Source: Actinomadura violacea
Lineage (GTDB): Bacteria; Actinomycetota; Actinomycetes; Streptosporangiales; Streptosporangiaceae
Direction: 5' to 3'
Assembly (NCBI RefSeq): GCF_017573465.1
Contig: NZ_JAGEPF010000002.1
Location: forward strand, 310,001 to 374,000
DNA: 64,000 nucleotides
The position numbers and the translations under genes are program-made. The notes under the pieces were generated by a model. It saw only the letters and a list, made by a program, of their open reading frames with translations, had not been told where the DNA came from and searched no databases. Shown here one piece after another: positions 43,371 to 54,291 of the stretch. Numbering within the stretch: the first letter of the stretch is position 1; each line of letters starts with the position of its first letter.

Positions 43371-44081
43371 TCAGATGCGGGTCAGCTCGGCGACGGCGCT
43401 CACCACGGCATCGGTGTCGGCGAGGGTCGCGAGGACGCGGTCGGCGCCGGCGGAGCGCAGTTCGGCCTCGGTGGCGCTTCCGGTGGCGACGCCGATGATC
43501 GGCGACCCGGCGATGTGAGCGGCCTGCACGTCGCGGGGCGAGTCCGCGATGTACACGGTGGCCGACTCGGGATAGCGGGCGCCGTGCCGCTCGCCCGCGC
43601 GGGTGCGGGCGAGCTCCAGCAGCGCGGCCTTGCTGTAGACGCCGTCCTCGTAGCCGCCGGCGTCCAGGTCGAGGCGGCCGGCGAGGCCGAGCTCGGTCAC
43701 CTTCAGCACGGCGTTCGGACGCACCGAGCCCGTGAGCACCGACTGCACGACACCCGGCACATGCGCCAGCGCCTCGACGGCCTCGCGGGCGCCGGCCAGC
43801 ACCCGGCCGTGCACCCGCAGGTCGGCGCGCCGGTTCGCGAACGCCTCGGTCAGCGCGGCGACGAAGGAGGGCAGATGGTCGTCGGTGGTGACGACGTCGT
43901 TGAAGGCCAGCGTCTCGAAGACGATCTCGGACTCGGTGCGGCCCGGGGTGGGCGCGAGCCGCACGAGGGGCCGCCCGACGGTGCGCTGGAACGCCTCCGC
44001 GTACGCGTCCCGGGTGACCCGCCCGACGTCGACCAGGGTCTGATCGATGTTCCACAGCACCAGCCGGTTCAGCGTCGACAT
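43371..44081 (-). CDS. HAD-like protein with Asn in place of the nucleophilic Asp
   Basis: A 236-residue HAD fold of the phosphoglycolate phosphatase kind. Motif I reads LVLWNIDQTLVDVG, so the usual first Asp of DxDxT is Asn; the second Asp is kept. Motif II (VLTGS), motif III region (GVYSKAALLELA) and motif IV (YIADSPRDVQAA) are present. Without the nucleophile, phosphate transfer by the normal route is not expected; it may bind a phosphometabolite or use another mechanism. It lies 129 nt downstream of pruA's end, separately transcribed or not. Confidence 0.8.
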   Translation of the reverse strand: MSTLNRLVLWNIDQTLVDVGRVTRDAYAEAFQRTVGRPLVRLAPTPGRTESEIVFETLAFNDVVTTDDHLPSFVAALTEAFANRRADLRVHGRVLAGAREAVEALAHVPGVVQSVLTGSVRPNAVLKVTELGLAGRLDLDAGGYEDGVYSKAALLELARTRAGERHGARYPESATVYIADSPRDVQAAHIAGSPIIGVATGSATEAELRSAGADRVLATLADTDAVVSAVAELTRI

Positions 44082-44210
44082 CCCGTTCCCATGCGCGGCT
44101 CGAAGGGCGTCGGCGGGCGCGCTCCCGGCACCGGCCCGCCCCGCCGGACGGCGAGGCGGACTAATCGTCGGGCCTCCCGGCCGGTGTCCGCAACCGCGCC
44201 GCGGCGGCGG

Positions 44211-45842
<1,632 letters not shown>

Positions 45843-45965
45843 CTGGTGGCTCCCCGCAAGTCCGACGACCCTGTCGACAAGCCACCCCCTACCCGCCCCC
45901 ACGCCACGGATACATCCCCCCGAGCCCATCCCCCCACCGGCCCGCCGAGACAGGCCGAGGCGGGG

Positions 45966-46472
45966 TCAGAGGAGGTGCTGGAGTTCCTGGGTGGCGTACC
46001 AGAGGAGTTCGTGGCCTTCGGCACCGTCGACGGTGAAGAGGGCGTCGTCGTCGCCGGCCTCGGCGGCGGGGAGGGCCTCGACCGCGGCGGCGATGTCCGC
46101 GGCGGCGCCGTCGTCGTCGACGTGGCCGGAGGCCAGCCGCTTCCACGGGACGGGCGCGGTGATCTCGACGAGCGAGCGGTCGTCGCCGTCGATGGCGGCG
46201 TCGCCGCGGGCCCAGCGGACGGATGCGTCGGGGATCTCGGCGGCGAGGACGACGCGGCGGCGCGGCGCGGACGGATCGGCGGCGAGCAGCCGCAGCGAGG
46301 CCCGGGCGGCCGCGGTCAGCGCCGCGTACTCCAGCTCCTCCAGGTCGCCGCCCGCGTACCACTCGCGCAGCGCGGGCGTCACCGCGTGCCCGGCGAGGGG
46401 CGCGGGGCCGGCCTCGCGCGCGGCATGGACGGCGGCGAGGAGCGGAAGCGTGGACGCAAGGTAGACGCGCAT
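45966..46472 (-). CDS. Conserved actinobacterial protein (DUF6912-like)
   Basis: A 168-residue cytoplasmic protein. Recognisable conserved segments are MRVYLASTLPLLAAVHAARE, AVTPALREWYAGGDLEELEY and EGHELLWYATQELQHLL. I recall this pattern as an actinobacterial family of unknown function; the DUF number is from memory and should be treated as tentative. It lies 17 nt after the HAD gene at 46490 and is probably co-transcribed with it. Confidence 0.75.
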   Translation of the reverse strand: MRVYLASTLPLLAAVHAAREAGPAPLAGHAVTPALREWYAGGDLEELEYAALTAAARASLRLLAADPSAPRRRVVLAAEIPDASVRWARGDAAIDGDDRSLVEITAPVPWKRLASGHVDDDGAAADIAAAVEALPAAEAGDDDALFTVDGAEGHELLWYATQELQHLL

Positions 46473-46489
46473 GACGATTCGTCAGTCTG

Positions 46490-47137
46490 TCACGGGAGGA
46501 GGCCCAGCTCGCGCAGTTCGGCGATCGTGGCGTCGGCGGACGTGTGGTGGATCCCGCGGATGCCGAGGGATTCGGCGGCCCGGATGTTGTGCTCGATGTC
46601 GTCGATGAAGACGCATTCGGCGGCGTCCAGGCCGAGCAGGCCGAGCGCGTGCCGGAAGATCCGCTCGTCCGGCTTGCGCATGCCGACCTCACAGGAGATC
46701 ACGACGGCGTCGAAGAGGTCGGCGAACAGGTCGCGGGGGTAGTCGTTGCCCCAGGAGTTGGAGAGGAGGGCGGTGCGGGCGCCGGCGGCGCGGGCCGCGC
46801 GGAGCGCCTCGTACATCGGCTCGACCGGGGAGAACGCGCCGAACATGCGGGAGATGAGGCCCGCGGCCGCGACGGGGCCGCCGTCGACGGTGAGCAGCTC
46901 GGCGGCGAGGAGGCGCTCGAACTCCTCGGGGGCGAGCGAGCCGTCCTCGAGGCCGTGGATGGGGTTGGCGCCCGCGCCGTCGTAGGCCTGCTTCACCCAG
47001 GCCCGCATGACGGTGCGGTACCGGTCGGCGTCGATGCCGTCGGCGGCCAGCCAGGCGCCGACGGCGTCGTTGAGCGGGGAGGTGAGGACGCCGCCCCAGT
47101 CCGTGATCACGGCTTTGACCGTCTTGTCTGCAGGCAC
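46490..47137 (-). CDS. HAD-IA family hydrolase
   Basis: A 215-residue protein starting with GTG. Motif I is [11 protein letters not shown] (the D-x-G-G-V variant of subfamily IA), motif II is ALLSNSWG, the motif III Lys is in [10 protein letters not shown], and motif IV is VFIDDIEHN. The cap region is alpha-helical. It resembles HAD phosphatases and the N-terminal phosphatase of epoxide hydrolase 2. The substrate is unknown. It is divergent from the acyl-CoA dehydrogenase, with only 60 nt between their starts; no strong ribosome site is visible. Confidence 0.82.
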   Translation of the reverse strand: MPADKTVKAVITDWGGVLTSPLNDAVGAWLAADGIDADRYRTVMRAWVKQAYDGAGANPIHGLEDGSLAPEEFERLLAAELLTVDGGPVAAAGLISRMFGAFSPVEPMYEALRAARAAGARTALLSNSWGNDYPRDLFADLFDAVVISCEVGMRKPDERIFRHALGLLGLDAAECVFIDDIEHNIRAAESLGIRGIHHTSADATIAELRELGLLP

Positions 47138-47197
47138 GGGCCGATGGTAGGCGATCCCGCCCGCATTGACCGAATCTCGTTCTGCCAAACTGGCCGC

Positions 47198-48397
47198 ATG
47201 GACTTCGCACTCAGCCCGAAAGCGCAGGACTACCAGGAGAGACTTCAGGAGTTCATGGATGAGCACGTGTACCCGGCGGAGCCGGTGTACACGGCCTGGC
47301 GCGCGGAGAACGACCCGCACGCGCTGCCGCCGGTCGTCCAGGAACTGAAGGCCGAGGCCCGCGAGCGGGGCCTGTGGAACCTGTTCCTGCCGGACGTGTC
47401 GGGGCTGTCGAACCTGGAGTACGCGACGCTCGCGGAGCTGACGGGGCGCTCCCCCGACCTGGCCCCGGAAGCGGTCAACTGCGCCGCCCCGGACACCGGG
47501 AACATGGAGGTCCTGCACATGTTCGGGACCCCCGAGCAGCAGGACCGGTGGCTGAAGCCGCTGCTGGACGGGGAGATCCGCAGCGCGTTCGCGATGACGG
47601 AGCCGGAGGTCGCCTCCTCCGACGCCACCAACATCACCACCTCGATCGTCCGGGACGGCGACGAGTACGTGATCAACGGCCGCAAGTGGTTCATCACCGG
47701 GGCCGCGGACGAGCGCTGCAAGATCTTCATCGTGATGGGCAAGACGGACCCGGACGGGCCGCCGCACCGGCAGCAGTCGCAGGTGCTCGTCCCGCGGGAC
47801 GCGCCGGGCGTGACCGTCGTCCGGCACCTGCCGGTCTTCGGCTACCAGGACCAGCACGGCCACTCGGAGATCCTCTTCGAGGACGTCCGGGTGCCGGTGT
47901 CGAACCTGCTCGCCGGCGAGGGCGACGGGTTCATGATCGCGCAGGCGCGGCTCGGGCCGGGCCGGATCCACCACTGCATGCGCGCCCTCGGCATGGCGGA
48001 GCGGGCGCTGGAGCTGATGTGCCGCCGCGCCGTGGACCGGGTCGCGTTCGGCGGCCCGCTCGCCAAGCAGGGCGTCGTCCGCCAGCAGATCGCCGAGTCG
48101 CGGATGGCGATCGAGCAGGCGCGCCTGCTCACCCTGAAGACCGCGTGGCTGATCGACCAGCACGGCGCGAAGGGCGCCCGCTCGGAGATCGCGGCGATCA
48201 AGGTGATCGTGCCCCGCATCACGCACGAGGTGCTCGACCGCGCCATCCAGATCCACGGCGGCGCCGGGGTGTCCGACGACACGCCGCTGGCCGCGATGTA
48301 CGCCTGGGTCCGCGCGATGCGGATCTTCGACGGCCCGGACGAGGTGCACGTGCGCACCGTCGCCCGCCAGGAACTCCGCCAGTACGAGCAGCACTGA
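47198..48397 (+). CDS. Acyl-CoA dehydrogenase (ACAD10/11-like)
   Basis: A 399-residue FAD-dependent enzyme. It begins [23 protein letters not shown]-binding segments are [15 protein letters not shown] and [13 protein letters not shown], followed by [20 protein letters not shown] and [16 protein letters not shown]. The N-terminus and [20 protein letters not shown] resemble the ACAD10/ACAD11 branch, which acts in 4-hydroxyacid breakdown in animals and some bacteria. The actual substrate is unknown. It appears to be transcribed alone. Confidence 0.9.
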   Translation: MDFALSPKAQDYQERLQEFMDEHVYPAEPVYTAWRAENDPHALPPVVQELKAEARERGLWNLFLPDVSGLSNLEYATLAELTGRSPDLAPEAVNCAAPDTGNMEVLHMFGTPEQQDRWLKPLLDGEIRSAFAMTEPEVASSDATNITTSIVRDGDEYVINGRKWFITGAADERCKIFIVMGKTDPDGPPHRQQSQVLVPRDAPGVTVVRHLPVFGYQDQHGHSEILFEDVRVPVSNLLAGEGDGFMIAQARLGPGRIHHCMRALGMAERALELMCRRAVDRVAFGGPLAKQGVVRQQIAESRMAIEQARLLTLKTAWLIDQHGAKGARSEIAAIKVIVPRITHEVLDRAIQIHGGAGVSDDTPLAAMYAWVRAMRIFDGPDEVHVRTVARQELRQYEQH

Positions 48398-48960
48398 CCC
48401 CGCGCCTTTCCACCCGCACCTGAGAACCGCGGATCGCCGGATCTCAGATGACCGGCTCCGGTGTCCGCCGCCCCTTGTGGAACGGCGGGCCGGAGCCGGA
48501 GTGCGTGGTTGGGCCGTGGGAGATCGCGGTGTTCCGCGGATTCCTGGACGACGGCTGTGCGGGCGCCGGGGTGTCGCGTTTGTGGTTCCTCTTGGGTGCG
48601 TCCGTGCGGGGTGGGCGTGGTCATGCGATCGGTGCGGGGACGATCACATGACCACGGACCCCGGCGAGCCGGCGGGGGCCGCCGCCGGGCTCGGAAACGG
48701 GCGAGGCCCGTCTCAGCGCACCTCGGCCGCCGCGCGAGCGCGTTATCTGACCGGTGGGGCGATGCCGGAGGCAAGCCCTACCGGGAAGCTCGCGAAGCGA
48801 GGCCGCGCTCGCCCGAGCACGGTCAAGGACCGAGCCGCTAGGCGAGGCCCTTGGGCTGTGCTCGCGGGAACACAGCCGCCAGGCGAGGCCCTTGGGCCGT
48901 GCTCGCGGGAACACGGCCGCCGGGCGAACCCACTGGGCCGGGGTTGCGAGGACACCGTCG
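48398..48960. other. Gene-free region between acyl-CoA dehydrogenase and murQ
   Basis: The left part has no credible gene; small frames near 48448 lack ribosome sites and conserved features. The right part, from about 48800, is a tandem array (separate entry) leading into the murQ stop. Confidence 0.45.
48860..48941. repeat. 41-bp tandem repeat with co-varying hairpins
   Basis: Two clear copies occupy 48860-48900 and 48901-48941; a diverged copy precedes them (about 48805-48859) and a degenerate one follows into the murQ stop. Each junction forms a 7-bp hairpin: GGCTGTG with CACAGCC in one, GGCCGTG with CACGGCC in the next, both with the loop CTCGCGGGAA. The paired change of T-A to C-G suggests that the fold is maintained. 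Confidence 0.7.
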
Positions 48961-49857
48961 TTAGGCGGATCTGAGGCGTTGCAGGGCTTCGCGGACGCCG
49001 CCGTCGGTCTCCTCCAGGACCACCGTGGCGCGCGCCGCGGGTACTTCGCCGAGCAGCGAGACCAGGGCGACCCGGGTGTTGCCGCCCGCCTCGTTGAGCG
49101 CGTTCTCGCAGGTCCGGTCGTCCATGCCGGTGGCCTCGGTGAGGATGCGCACCAGCCGGGCGCGCAGCTTGGAGTTCAGCGCGTTCACGCTGACCATCAG
49201 GTTGGAGTAGGTGCGGCCCATCCTGATCATCAGGGTGGTGGAGAAGGAGTTCAGCACGAGCTTGGTCGCGGTGCCCGCCTTCATCCGGGTGGAGCCGCTG
49301 ATCACCTCCGGTCCGGTGGCCAGGCCGATGTGCACCTCCACTTCCTCGCCGTAGGGCGTGTGCGGGTTGCAGCTGATCAGGGCGGTGCGGGCGCCGCCCG
49401 CGGTGGCGGCGCGCAGCGCGCCGATCACGTACGGGGTGCGGCCGCTGGCGGCGATGCCGATGGCGATGTCGCCGGGCCGGACCTCGCGGGCGTCGCGCAT
49501 GCCGAGCTCCATGTCGTCCTCGACGCCGGCGACCGCCTGCGACAGCGCGCCGGCGCCGCCGGCCTGGTGCGCGACGACGCGGCCCCAGATGCCGAACGTC
49601 GGCGGCAGCTCGGCGGCGTCGATGACCGCGAGCCGGCCGGACGTGCCGGCGCCGAAGTAGTGCACGCGGCCGCCCGCGCGCAGCGAGTCGACGGCGAGGT
49701 CGACCAGCCGGGCGACCTCGGGCAGGACGCCCGCCACCACCATCGGGACGGTCGCGTCCTCCGTGTTGATCAGGTGCAGCACCTCCAGGGTCGGCAGCGT
49801 GTCGACGTCGAGGGTGCGGGGGTTCCGGCCCTCGGTGGGGAGCTCGCAATCGATCAC
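48961..49857 (-). CDS. murQ: N-acetylmuramic acid 6-phosphate etherase
   Basis: A 298-residue SIS-domain enzyme with MurQ signatures TEGRNPRTLDVDTLP, GAGTSGRLAVIDAAELPPTF, IGIAASGRTPYVIGAL and GSTRMKAGTATKLVLN. It cleaves the lactyl ether of MurNAc-6-phosphate to give GlcNAc-6-phosphate and lactate, feeding recycled wall sugar into NagA. Its GTG overlaps the TGA of the RpiR regulator gene upstream (4 nt), so the two are coupled. Confidence 0.95.
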   Translation of the reverse strand: MIDCELPTEGRNPRTLDVDTLPTLEVLHLINTEDATVPMVVAGVLPEVARLVDLAVDSLRAGGRVHYFGAGTSGRLAVIDAAELPPTFGIWGRVVAHQAGGAGALSQAVAGVEDDMELGMRDAREVRPGDIAIGIAASGRTPYVIGALRAATAGGARTALISCNPHTPYGEEVEVHIGLATGPEVISGSTRMKAGTATKLVLNSFSTTLMIRMGRTYSNLMVSVNALNSKLRARLVRILTEATGMDDRTCENALNEAGGNTRVALVSLLGEVPAARATVVLEETDGGVREALQRLRSA

Positions 49858-50816
49858 CGACGCCTCCGGTCGGGTCGCACGGTCCGGCCGCGGACCGCCT
49901 CGAACGTGGCTTCCAGGGCCTTGCGGGTCGGCCCGAAGGTGCGCTGCGCCACTCCGACGAAGACGCAGTCGACCACCGTGAGCTGCGCCAGCCGGCTGGC
50001 GGTGGCGCCGGAGCGGAAGGTCGTCTCCCGCGCCGCGGTCGTGAGGATCAGATCGGCCACCTCCGCTATGGGGGATTTGGGGAAGTTGGTCAGCGCCACG
50101 GTCGTGGCGCCGTTGCTCTTGGCGACCTCCAGGGCGTCGATGGTCTCGACGGTCGCGCCGGTGTGCGAGATGCCGACCGCCACGCTGGTGGGGCCGAGCA
50201 CGGCGGCGCTGGTGAGCATGATGTGCGCGTCTGCCCAGGCGGAGCAGAACCGTCCGATGCGGTGCAGCTTCTGCTGGAAGTCCATCGCGACGAACGCGCT
50301 GGCGCCGACCCCGTAGACGTCGACGCGGTCGGCGTTGACGACGGCGTCGACGACCTGCTCGAGCATCTTGATGTCGAGCTGCGCGGCGGTCTCCTCGACG
50401 GCGCGGGCATCGGCGAAGGTCACCTTCTCCACGATCTGCTCGAGTGAGTCGTCGGGGCTGATGTCGCTGCCGATGACCCGTCCGCCGCTGGCGCTCTGGG
50501 CCCGTCCCGCCTCGGTGGCGAGGGTCAGTCGGAGCTCTGGATAACCATGGAACCCGATCGCGCGGCAGAACCTGATGACGGTGGTCTCGGAGGTGCCACA
50601 GGTCTGGGCGAGTTCGGTGATGGTGGAGTTGGCGACCCCTTCGGGGTCGTCGATGACGCGTTGAGCGACTCGTCGCTCGGCGGGGGGCAGCGAGGGCAGT
50701 AGCGAGCGGACCCGCACCACGGTGCTCAGCGGCGTCGCGTCCTTGCGCGCCGGCTCGTCCCGTGCCGCTCCGGGCTCCCCCGTGCTCCCCGGCTCGGGGC
50801 CGATGGGTTTCCTCAT
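49854..50816 (-). CDS. RpiR/MurR-family regulator
   Basis: A 320-residue regulator. The N-terminal HTH is at about residues 40-110 (TITELAQTCGTSETTVIRFC, then RAIGFHGYPELRLTL). The C-terminal SIS domain, about 135-275, contains VYGVGASAFVAMDFQQKL and AVGISHTGATVETIDAL and should bind a sugar phosphate, plausibly MurNAc-6-P or GlcNAc-6-P. It is co-transcribed with murQ and divergent from the sugar kinase gene. A palindrome at 50819, right next to its start codon, could be its own operator. Confidence 0.9.
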   Translation of the reverse strand: MRKPIGPEPGSTGEPGAARDEPARKDATPLSTVVRVRSLLPSLPPAERRVAQRVIDDPEGVANSTITELAQTCGTSETTVIRFCRAIGFHGYPELRLTLATEAGRAQSASGGRVIGSDISPDDSLEQIVEKVTFADARAVEETAAQLDIKMLEQVVDAVVNADRVDVYGVGASAFVAMDFQQKLHRIGRFCSAWADAHIMLTSAAVLGPTSVAVGISHTGATVETIDALEVAKSNGATTVALTNFPKSPIAEVADLILTTAARETTFRSGATASRLAQLTVVDCVFVGVAQRTFGPTRKALEATFEAVRGRTVRPDRRRR

Positions 50817-50818
50817 GG

Positions 50819-50831
50819 AAGAAAGTTTCTT
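50819..50831. promoter_or_regulatory. Palindrome in rpiR-murQ / kinase divergent promoter
   Basis: AAGAAA-G-TTTCTT, a perfect 13-bp palindrome 2 nt upstream of the regulator's ATG. It also lies before the kinase promoter, for which TACGGT at 50866-50871 would place a leaderless transcript start at GTG 50878. It fits an RpiR operator by position. Confidence 0.5.
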
Positions 50832-50877
50832 ACTGCCAGGATGTCACGTCAACGGTAGAAAAGGCTACGGTCGGCCT

Positions 50878-52137
50878 GTGTTGACCCATTTGGCCGGTCC
50901 TTACGTGGTCGGCATAGACGCGGGTGGCACGAAGACCCGCTGTGTCGTGCTGACGCTCGGGGGCGCCCTGGCCGGTTCCGGCACCGGCCCCGGGGCCAAC
51001 CCCAACTCCGGGGGCGACACCGCAGGGGCGCTCACCGCCGCCCTGCGGGAGGCCCTCGGAGACCTCGACCGTACCCACATCCTCACCGGCGTGTTCGGAA
51101 TCGCCGGAGCCGGTTCGGCCGGCCGGCCCGCGGCCGTGTCCGCGGCGCGCCGGGCCTGGCAGGCCGTCGGGCTGCGCGGCTCGCCCGCCGTGGTGACCGA
51201 CATCGCCGTGGCGTTCGCCGCCGGCACCACCGAGCCGAAGGGCATCGTGGTGTTCTCCGGCACGGGCGCCGGCGCCGCCGTCATCAGCGACGGCGCGATC
51301 GTGCAGCGCGCCGACGGCTACGGCTGGCTGGTGGGGGACGAGGGTTCGGCGGTGTGGCTCGGCAAGGAGGCGGTCCGGGCGGCGCTGGCCGCCTACGACG
51401 GCCGCGGCTCGCCGACGCTGCTGACCGACTCGATCCCGCGGGCGCTGCTGGGCCCGGCGGTGGTCGCGGAGATCGACTCGGCCCGGCGAAGACCGCGGCC
51501 CCGGACGCTGGCGATGGCGGGCGCGGTCCCGCCGGCGTCCGGTGCGGGCTCGCCGGGGGGCGCCCTCTCCCCGGCGGCCCAGGCGGCGGTGCTGCCCGCC
51601 GGCGCGGGCGGCACGGGCACCGCCGTGCTGATCCCCGAGGCCCCGTATCCGCAGCCGGGCGGCGGGCCGACCGGGCCGCCGGGCCCGCTGGGCGCCGCGC
51701 CGGGCCGTCCCGGACGTCCCGAGCCGCCCGGGCATCCGGGCCTCGGCGGGCATCCGGAGCTGCCCGGGACGGCGCCGAACCCGCAGCTCGCACAGGCCAT
51801 CATCAAGGAGGTGTACGGCCGCCCGCCCGCGGCCCTCGGCCGGCTCGGGCCGGTGGTCGCCGCCGCCGCGGCCGCCGGCGACCCGGTCGCCCGGCGCATC
51901 ACCGACGAGGCCGCGGAGTGGCTGCTGCGCGACGTCGACGCGGTGCGCCCCGCCCTGTCCGATCCCTGCGCGCCGGTCGTCATGCACGGCTCGGTGCTGC
52001 GCGAGGGCCCCGTCGCCGAGGCCGTCCGCACCGGGCTGCGCGACCGGTTCGCCGAGGCGCCGCGCAGTGCGGGCGACGGCGCCGTCGGGGCCGCCGGGCT
52101 GGCGCTGCGCCGGCTCGGCCATCCCCTGCCGGGCTGA
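50878..52137 (+). CDS. BadF/BadG-type N-acetylglucosamine kinase-like protein with Pro-rich insert
   Basis: A 419-residue sugar kinase of the ASKHA fold. PHOSPHATE 1 is YVVGIDAGGTKTRCVVL, PHOSPHATE 2 is GIVVFSGTGAGAAV, and DGYGWLVGDEGSAVWLGKEA is the BadF/GlcNAc kinase signature. Residues about 203-300 are a Pro/Gly/Ala-rich, low-complexity insert splitting the domain just before AIIKEVYGRPPAALGRL, and absent from ordinary members of about 300-330 residues. It probably phosphorylates GlcNAc or MurNAc. It is divergent from the RpiR-murQ pair and may be leaderless. Confidence 0.85.
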   Translation: MLTHLAGPYVVGIDAGGTKTRCVVLTLGGALAGSGTGPGANPNSGGDTAGALTAALREALGDLDRTHILTGVFGIAGAGSAGRPAAVSAARRAWQAVGLRGSPAVVTDIAVAFAAGTTEPKGIVVFSGTGAGAAVISDGAIVQRADGYGWLVGDEGSAVWLGKEAVRAALAAYDGRGSPTLLTDSIPRALLGPAVVAEIDSARRRPRPRTLAMAGAVPPASGAGSPGGALSPAAQAAVLPAGAGGTGTAVLIPEAPYPQPGGGPTGPPGPLGAAPGRPGRPEPPGHPGLGGHPELPGTAPNPQLAQAIIKEVYGRPPAALGRLGPVVAAAAAAGDPVARRITDEAAEWLLRDVDAVRPALSDPCAPVVMHGSVLREGPVAEAVRTGLRDRFAEAPRSAGDGAVGAAGLALRRLGHPLPG

Positions 52138-52523
52138 GCGCCCGGCGAACCGCCCGGCCGGGCGGGCGCCGCCGGTGGCCGACCCCCGCCGGACGCCCCG
52201 CCGAGAGCCCGCCGAGGACGGCGACGCGGCCGTCCGGCTCATCACGATGGACCCCACCGTATTCCCGTTCCGCTTGCGGTCCCGGGGTCCATCGTGATCA
52301 GGCTGTTACCACGGTGGCGGATGATCCGCCGGCGCGGTGCCGTGGCCGATGGGAGCACCGGCCACGGACGTGGCATGCACCGCCATCGGCTGCGTCCCAT
52401 CGCAGCGTCCCATCGCAGCGTCGCCGCCGTCCGGCGCCGCGAGTCGACAGGGCGGCGGCGAGCGGTTAACGTCGCGACGTCCGAAGCGAGCAGACGACCA
52501 CGTCGGGGGGCCTGGTCAGGTGC
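52138..52523. other. Intergenic region with inverted and direct repeats
   Basis: No gene is seen. It holds the 15-bp inverted repeat at 52241-52298, a 7-bp palindrome GGCGGAT-G-ATCCGCC at 52316 and a two-copy 13-bp direct repeat (GCGTCCCATCGCA) at 52392-52417. The nagZ promoter should lie in the right half. Confidence 0.5.
52241..52298. repeat. 15-bp inverted repeat after kinase gene
   Basis: ATCACGATGGACCCC and GGGGTCCATCGTGAT are separated by 28 nt. It is probably a terminator for the kinase transcript, though the long spacer is unusual. Confidence 0.55.
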
Positions 52524-54230
52524 ATGCCATTCATGTCCGCGGATAGCCGTTCGCGACCGACCGGAACCGCCCGGCGGCGGCCTCTGCTGAGGGGCGCCGC
52601 CCGGCTGCCGCTGGCCGCGGCGGTCGCGCTCGCGCTGCCGCTGGCGGGATGCGCCGGAGGTTCGGGCTCCGGGGCGCACCAGGGGTCGTCGGCGACGTCG
52701 GGCCCCTCCGGAAAGAAGGCGCCCGTGACGAAGGACCCGGACGCGTGGATCCCCGGGTACGTCGCGAAGATGAGCCCGCGGGAGAAGGTCGGGCAGCTGT
52801 TCGTGCCGACGTTCTCCAGCCGCGCGAGCGCGCTGGCGATCGTCCGCAAGTACCACGTCGGCGGATTCATCTACTTCCCGGAGAACTTCTCCTCGCCCGC
52901 CGGGACGGCGGAGCAGTCGAACGCGCTGCAGAAGGCGTCCAAGGTCCCGCTGCTGCTCGGCGTGGACGAGGAGCAGGGCATCGTGTCGCGGACGCCGTTC
53001 ATCACCCGCTTCCCCGGCAACATGGCCCTCGGCGCGACGCAGAGCACCGCCGACGCGCGCGCCGCCGCGCAGGTCACCGGCACCGAGCTGCGCGCGGTCG
53101 GGATCAACCTGGACTACGCGCCGGACGCCGACGTCAACGTGAACCCGCGCAACCCGGTGATCGGTCTGCGCTCGTTCGGCTCCGACCCGGCGCGTGTGTC
53201 GCCGCTGCTGACCGCGGCGATCGCGGGCTACCAGGGCGCCGGGGTCGCCGCGACGGCCAAGCACTTCCCCGGGCACGGCGACACCGCGACCGACAGCCAC
53301 ACCGGCCTGCCGGTGATCACGCATTCGGCGGCGCAGTGGCGCAAGCTGGACGCGCCGCCGTTCAAGGCGGCGATCGCCGCCGGCGTCGACATGATCATGA
53401 CGGCGCACATCGTGGTGCCCGGGCTCGACAGGTCGGGCGATCCGTCCACGCTGTCGAAGACGGTGCTGACCGGGCTGCTGCGCGGCGAGCTCGGCTACAA
53501 GGGCGTGATCACCACGGACTCGCTGCAGATGGCGGGCGTCCGGGAGAAGTACGGCGACGCGGTGGTGCCGGTCCGGGCGATCAACGCGGGCGCCGACCAG
53601 CTGCTGATGCCGCCGAGCCTGTCCAAGGCGTACAACGCGGTGCTCGGGGCGGTCCAGTCGGGGAAGATCACGCAGAAGCGGCTGGACGAGTCCGTCGCCC
53701 GGATCCTGGCCCTCAAGCAGAAGCGCGGGCTGTTCAAGGCGGCGCCGGCCGACCCGGCGAAGGCGGCCGCGCAGATCGGCACGCCGCAGCAGAAGGCCAC
53801 CGCGCGGCGCGTCGCCGAGCATTCCGTCACGCTCGTCCGCAACGAGCGCGGGCTGCTGCCGCTGAAGGGCAGGAAGGTCAGCGTCACCGGTCCGCAGAGC
53901 GCCGCGCTCGGTGAGGCGCTGCGCGCGCAGGGCGTCGCGACGGCCGACCCGGCCACCGCCGACGTCCACGTGCTGACCACGGTGAACGCCGGGACGGCCA
54001 CGGCCGCACGGGTCCGCGCGCTGGCGTCCAAGCCGGTCGTGGTCGCGGCGCTCGGCCGCCCGTACGACCTCGACCACGCCGCCGGCGCCGCCGCGGCGCT
54101 CGCGACGTACTCCTCCGGCGCGACGTCGGTCGGCGCGCTCGCGCGGGTGCTGTCGGGCGCGGTGAAGCCGGCCGGGAAGCTGCCGGTGCCGGCCGGCGGG
54201 CAACCCGTTGGTCACGGCTTGTCGTATTGA
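52524..54230 (+). CDS. nagZ: Lipoprotein beta-N-acetylhexosaminidase (GH3, NagZ)
   Basis: A 568-residue protein. The signal peptide ends in LPLAGC, predicting a lipoprotein. The GH3 barrel (about residues 75-400) contains KHFPGHGDTATDSHTGLPV, the NagZ His/Asp catalytic loop, and the nucleophile Asp in VITTDSLQMAGV. A C-terminal domain of about 150 residues resembles the GH3 second domain (VAEHSVTLVRNERGLLPL). It removes GlcNAc from muropeptides outside the membrane, supplying the PTS and MurQ pathways encoded around it. ATG at 52533 is an alternative start. Confidence 0.92.
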   Translation: MPFMSADSRSRPTGTARRRPLLRGAARLPLAAAVALALPLAGCAGGSGSGAHQGSSATSGPSGKKAPVTKDPDAWIPGYVAKMSPREKVGQLFVPTFSSRASALAIVRKYHVGGFIYFPENFSSPAGTAEQSNALQKASKVPLLLGVDEEQGIVSRTPFITRFPGNMALGATQSTADARAAAQVTGTELRAVGINLDYAPDADVNVNPRNPVIGLRSFGSDPARVSPLLTAAIAGYQGAGVAATAKHFPGHGDTATDSHTGLPVITHSAAQWRKLDAPPFKAAIAAGVDMIMTAHIVVPGLDRSGDPSTLSKTVLTGLLRGELGYKGVITTDSLQMAGVREKYGDAVVPVRAINAGADQLLMPPSLSKAYNAVLGAVQSGKITQKRLDESVARILALKQKRGLFKAAPADPAKAAAQIGTPQQKATARRVAEHSVTLVRNERGLLPLKGRKVSVTGPQSAALGEALRAQGVATADPATADVHVLTTVNAGTATAARVRALASKPVVVAALGRPYDLDHAAGAAAALATYSSGATSVGALARVLSGAVKPAGKLPVPAGGQPVGHGLSY

Positions 54231-54291
54231 TGGACGCGGGGCCCCGCAGGCTGGGAGGATCGGCCCGCCTTCGCACCCCCGGGAGGTCCCC

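Noticed and set aside
48448..48651. 67-residue plus-strand frame after the acyl-CoA dehydrogenase
   Set aside because: No ribosome site, no recognisable feature and overlapping alternatives in other frames; likely chance.
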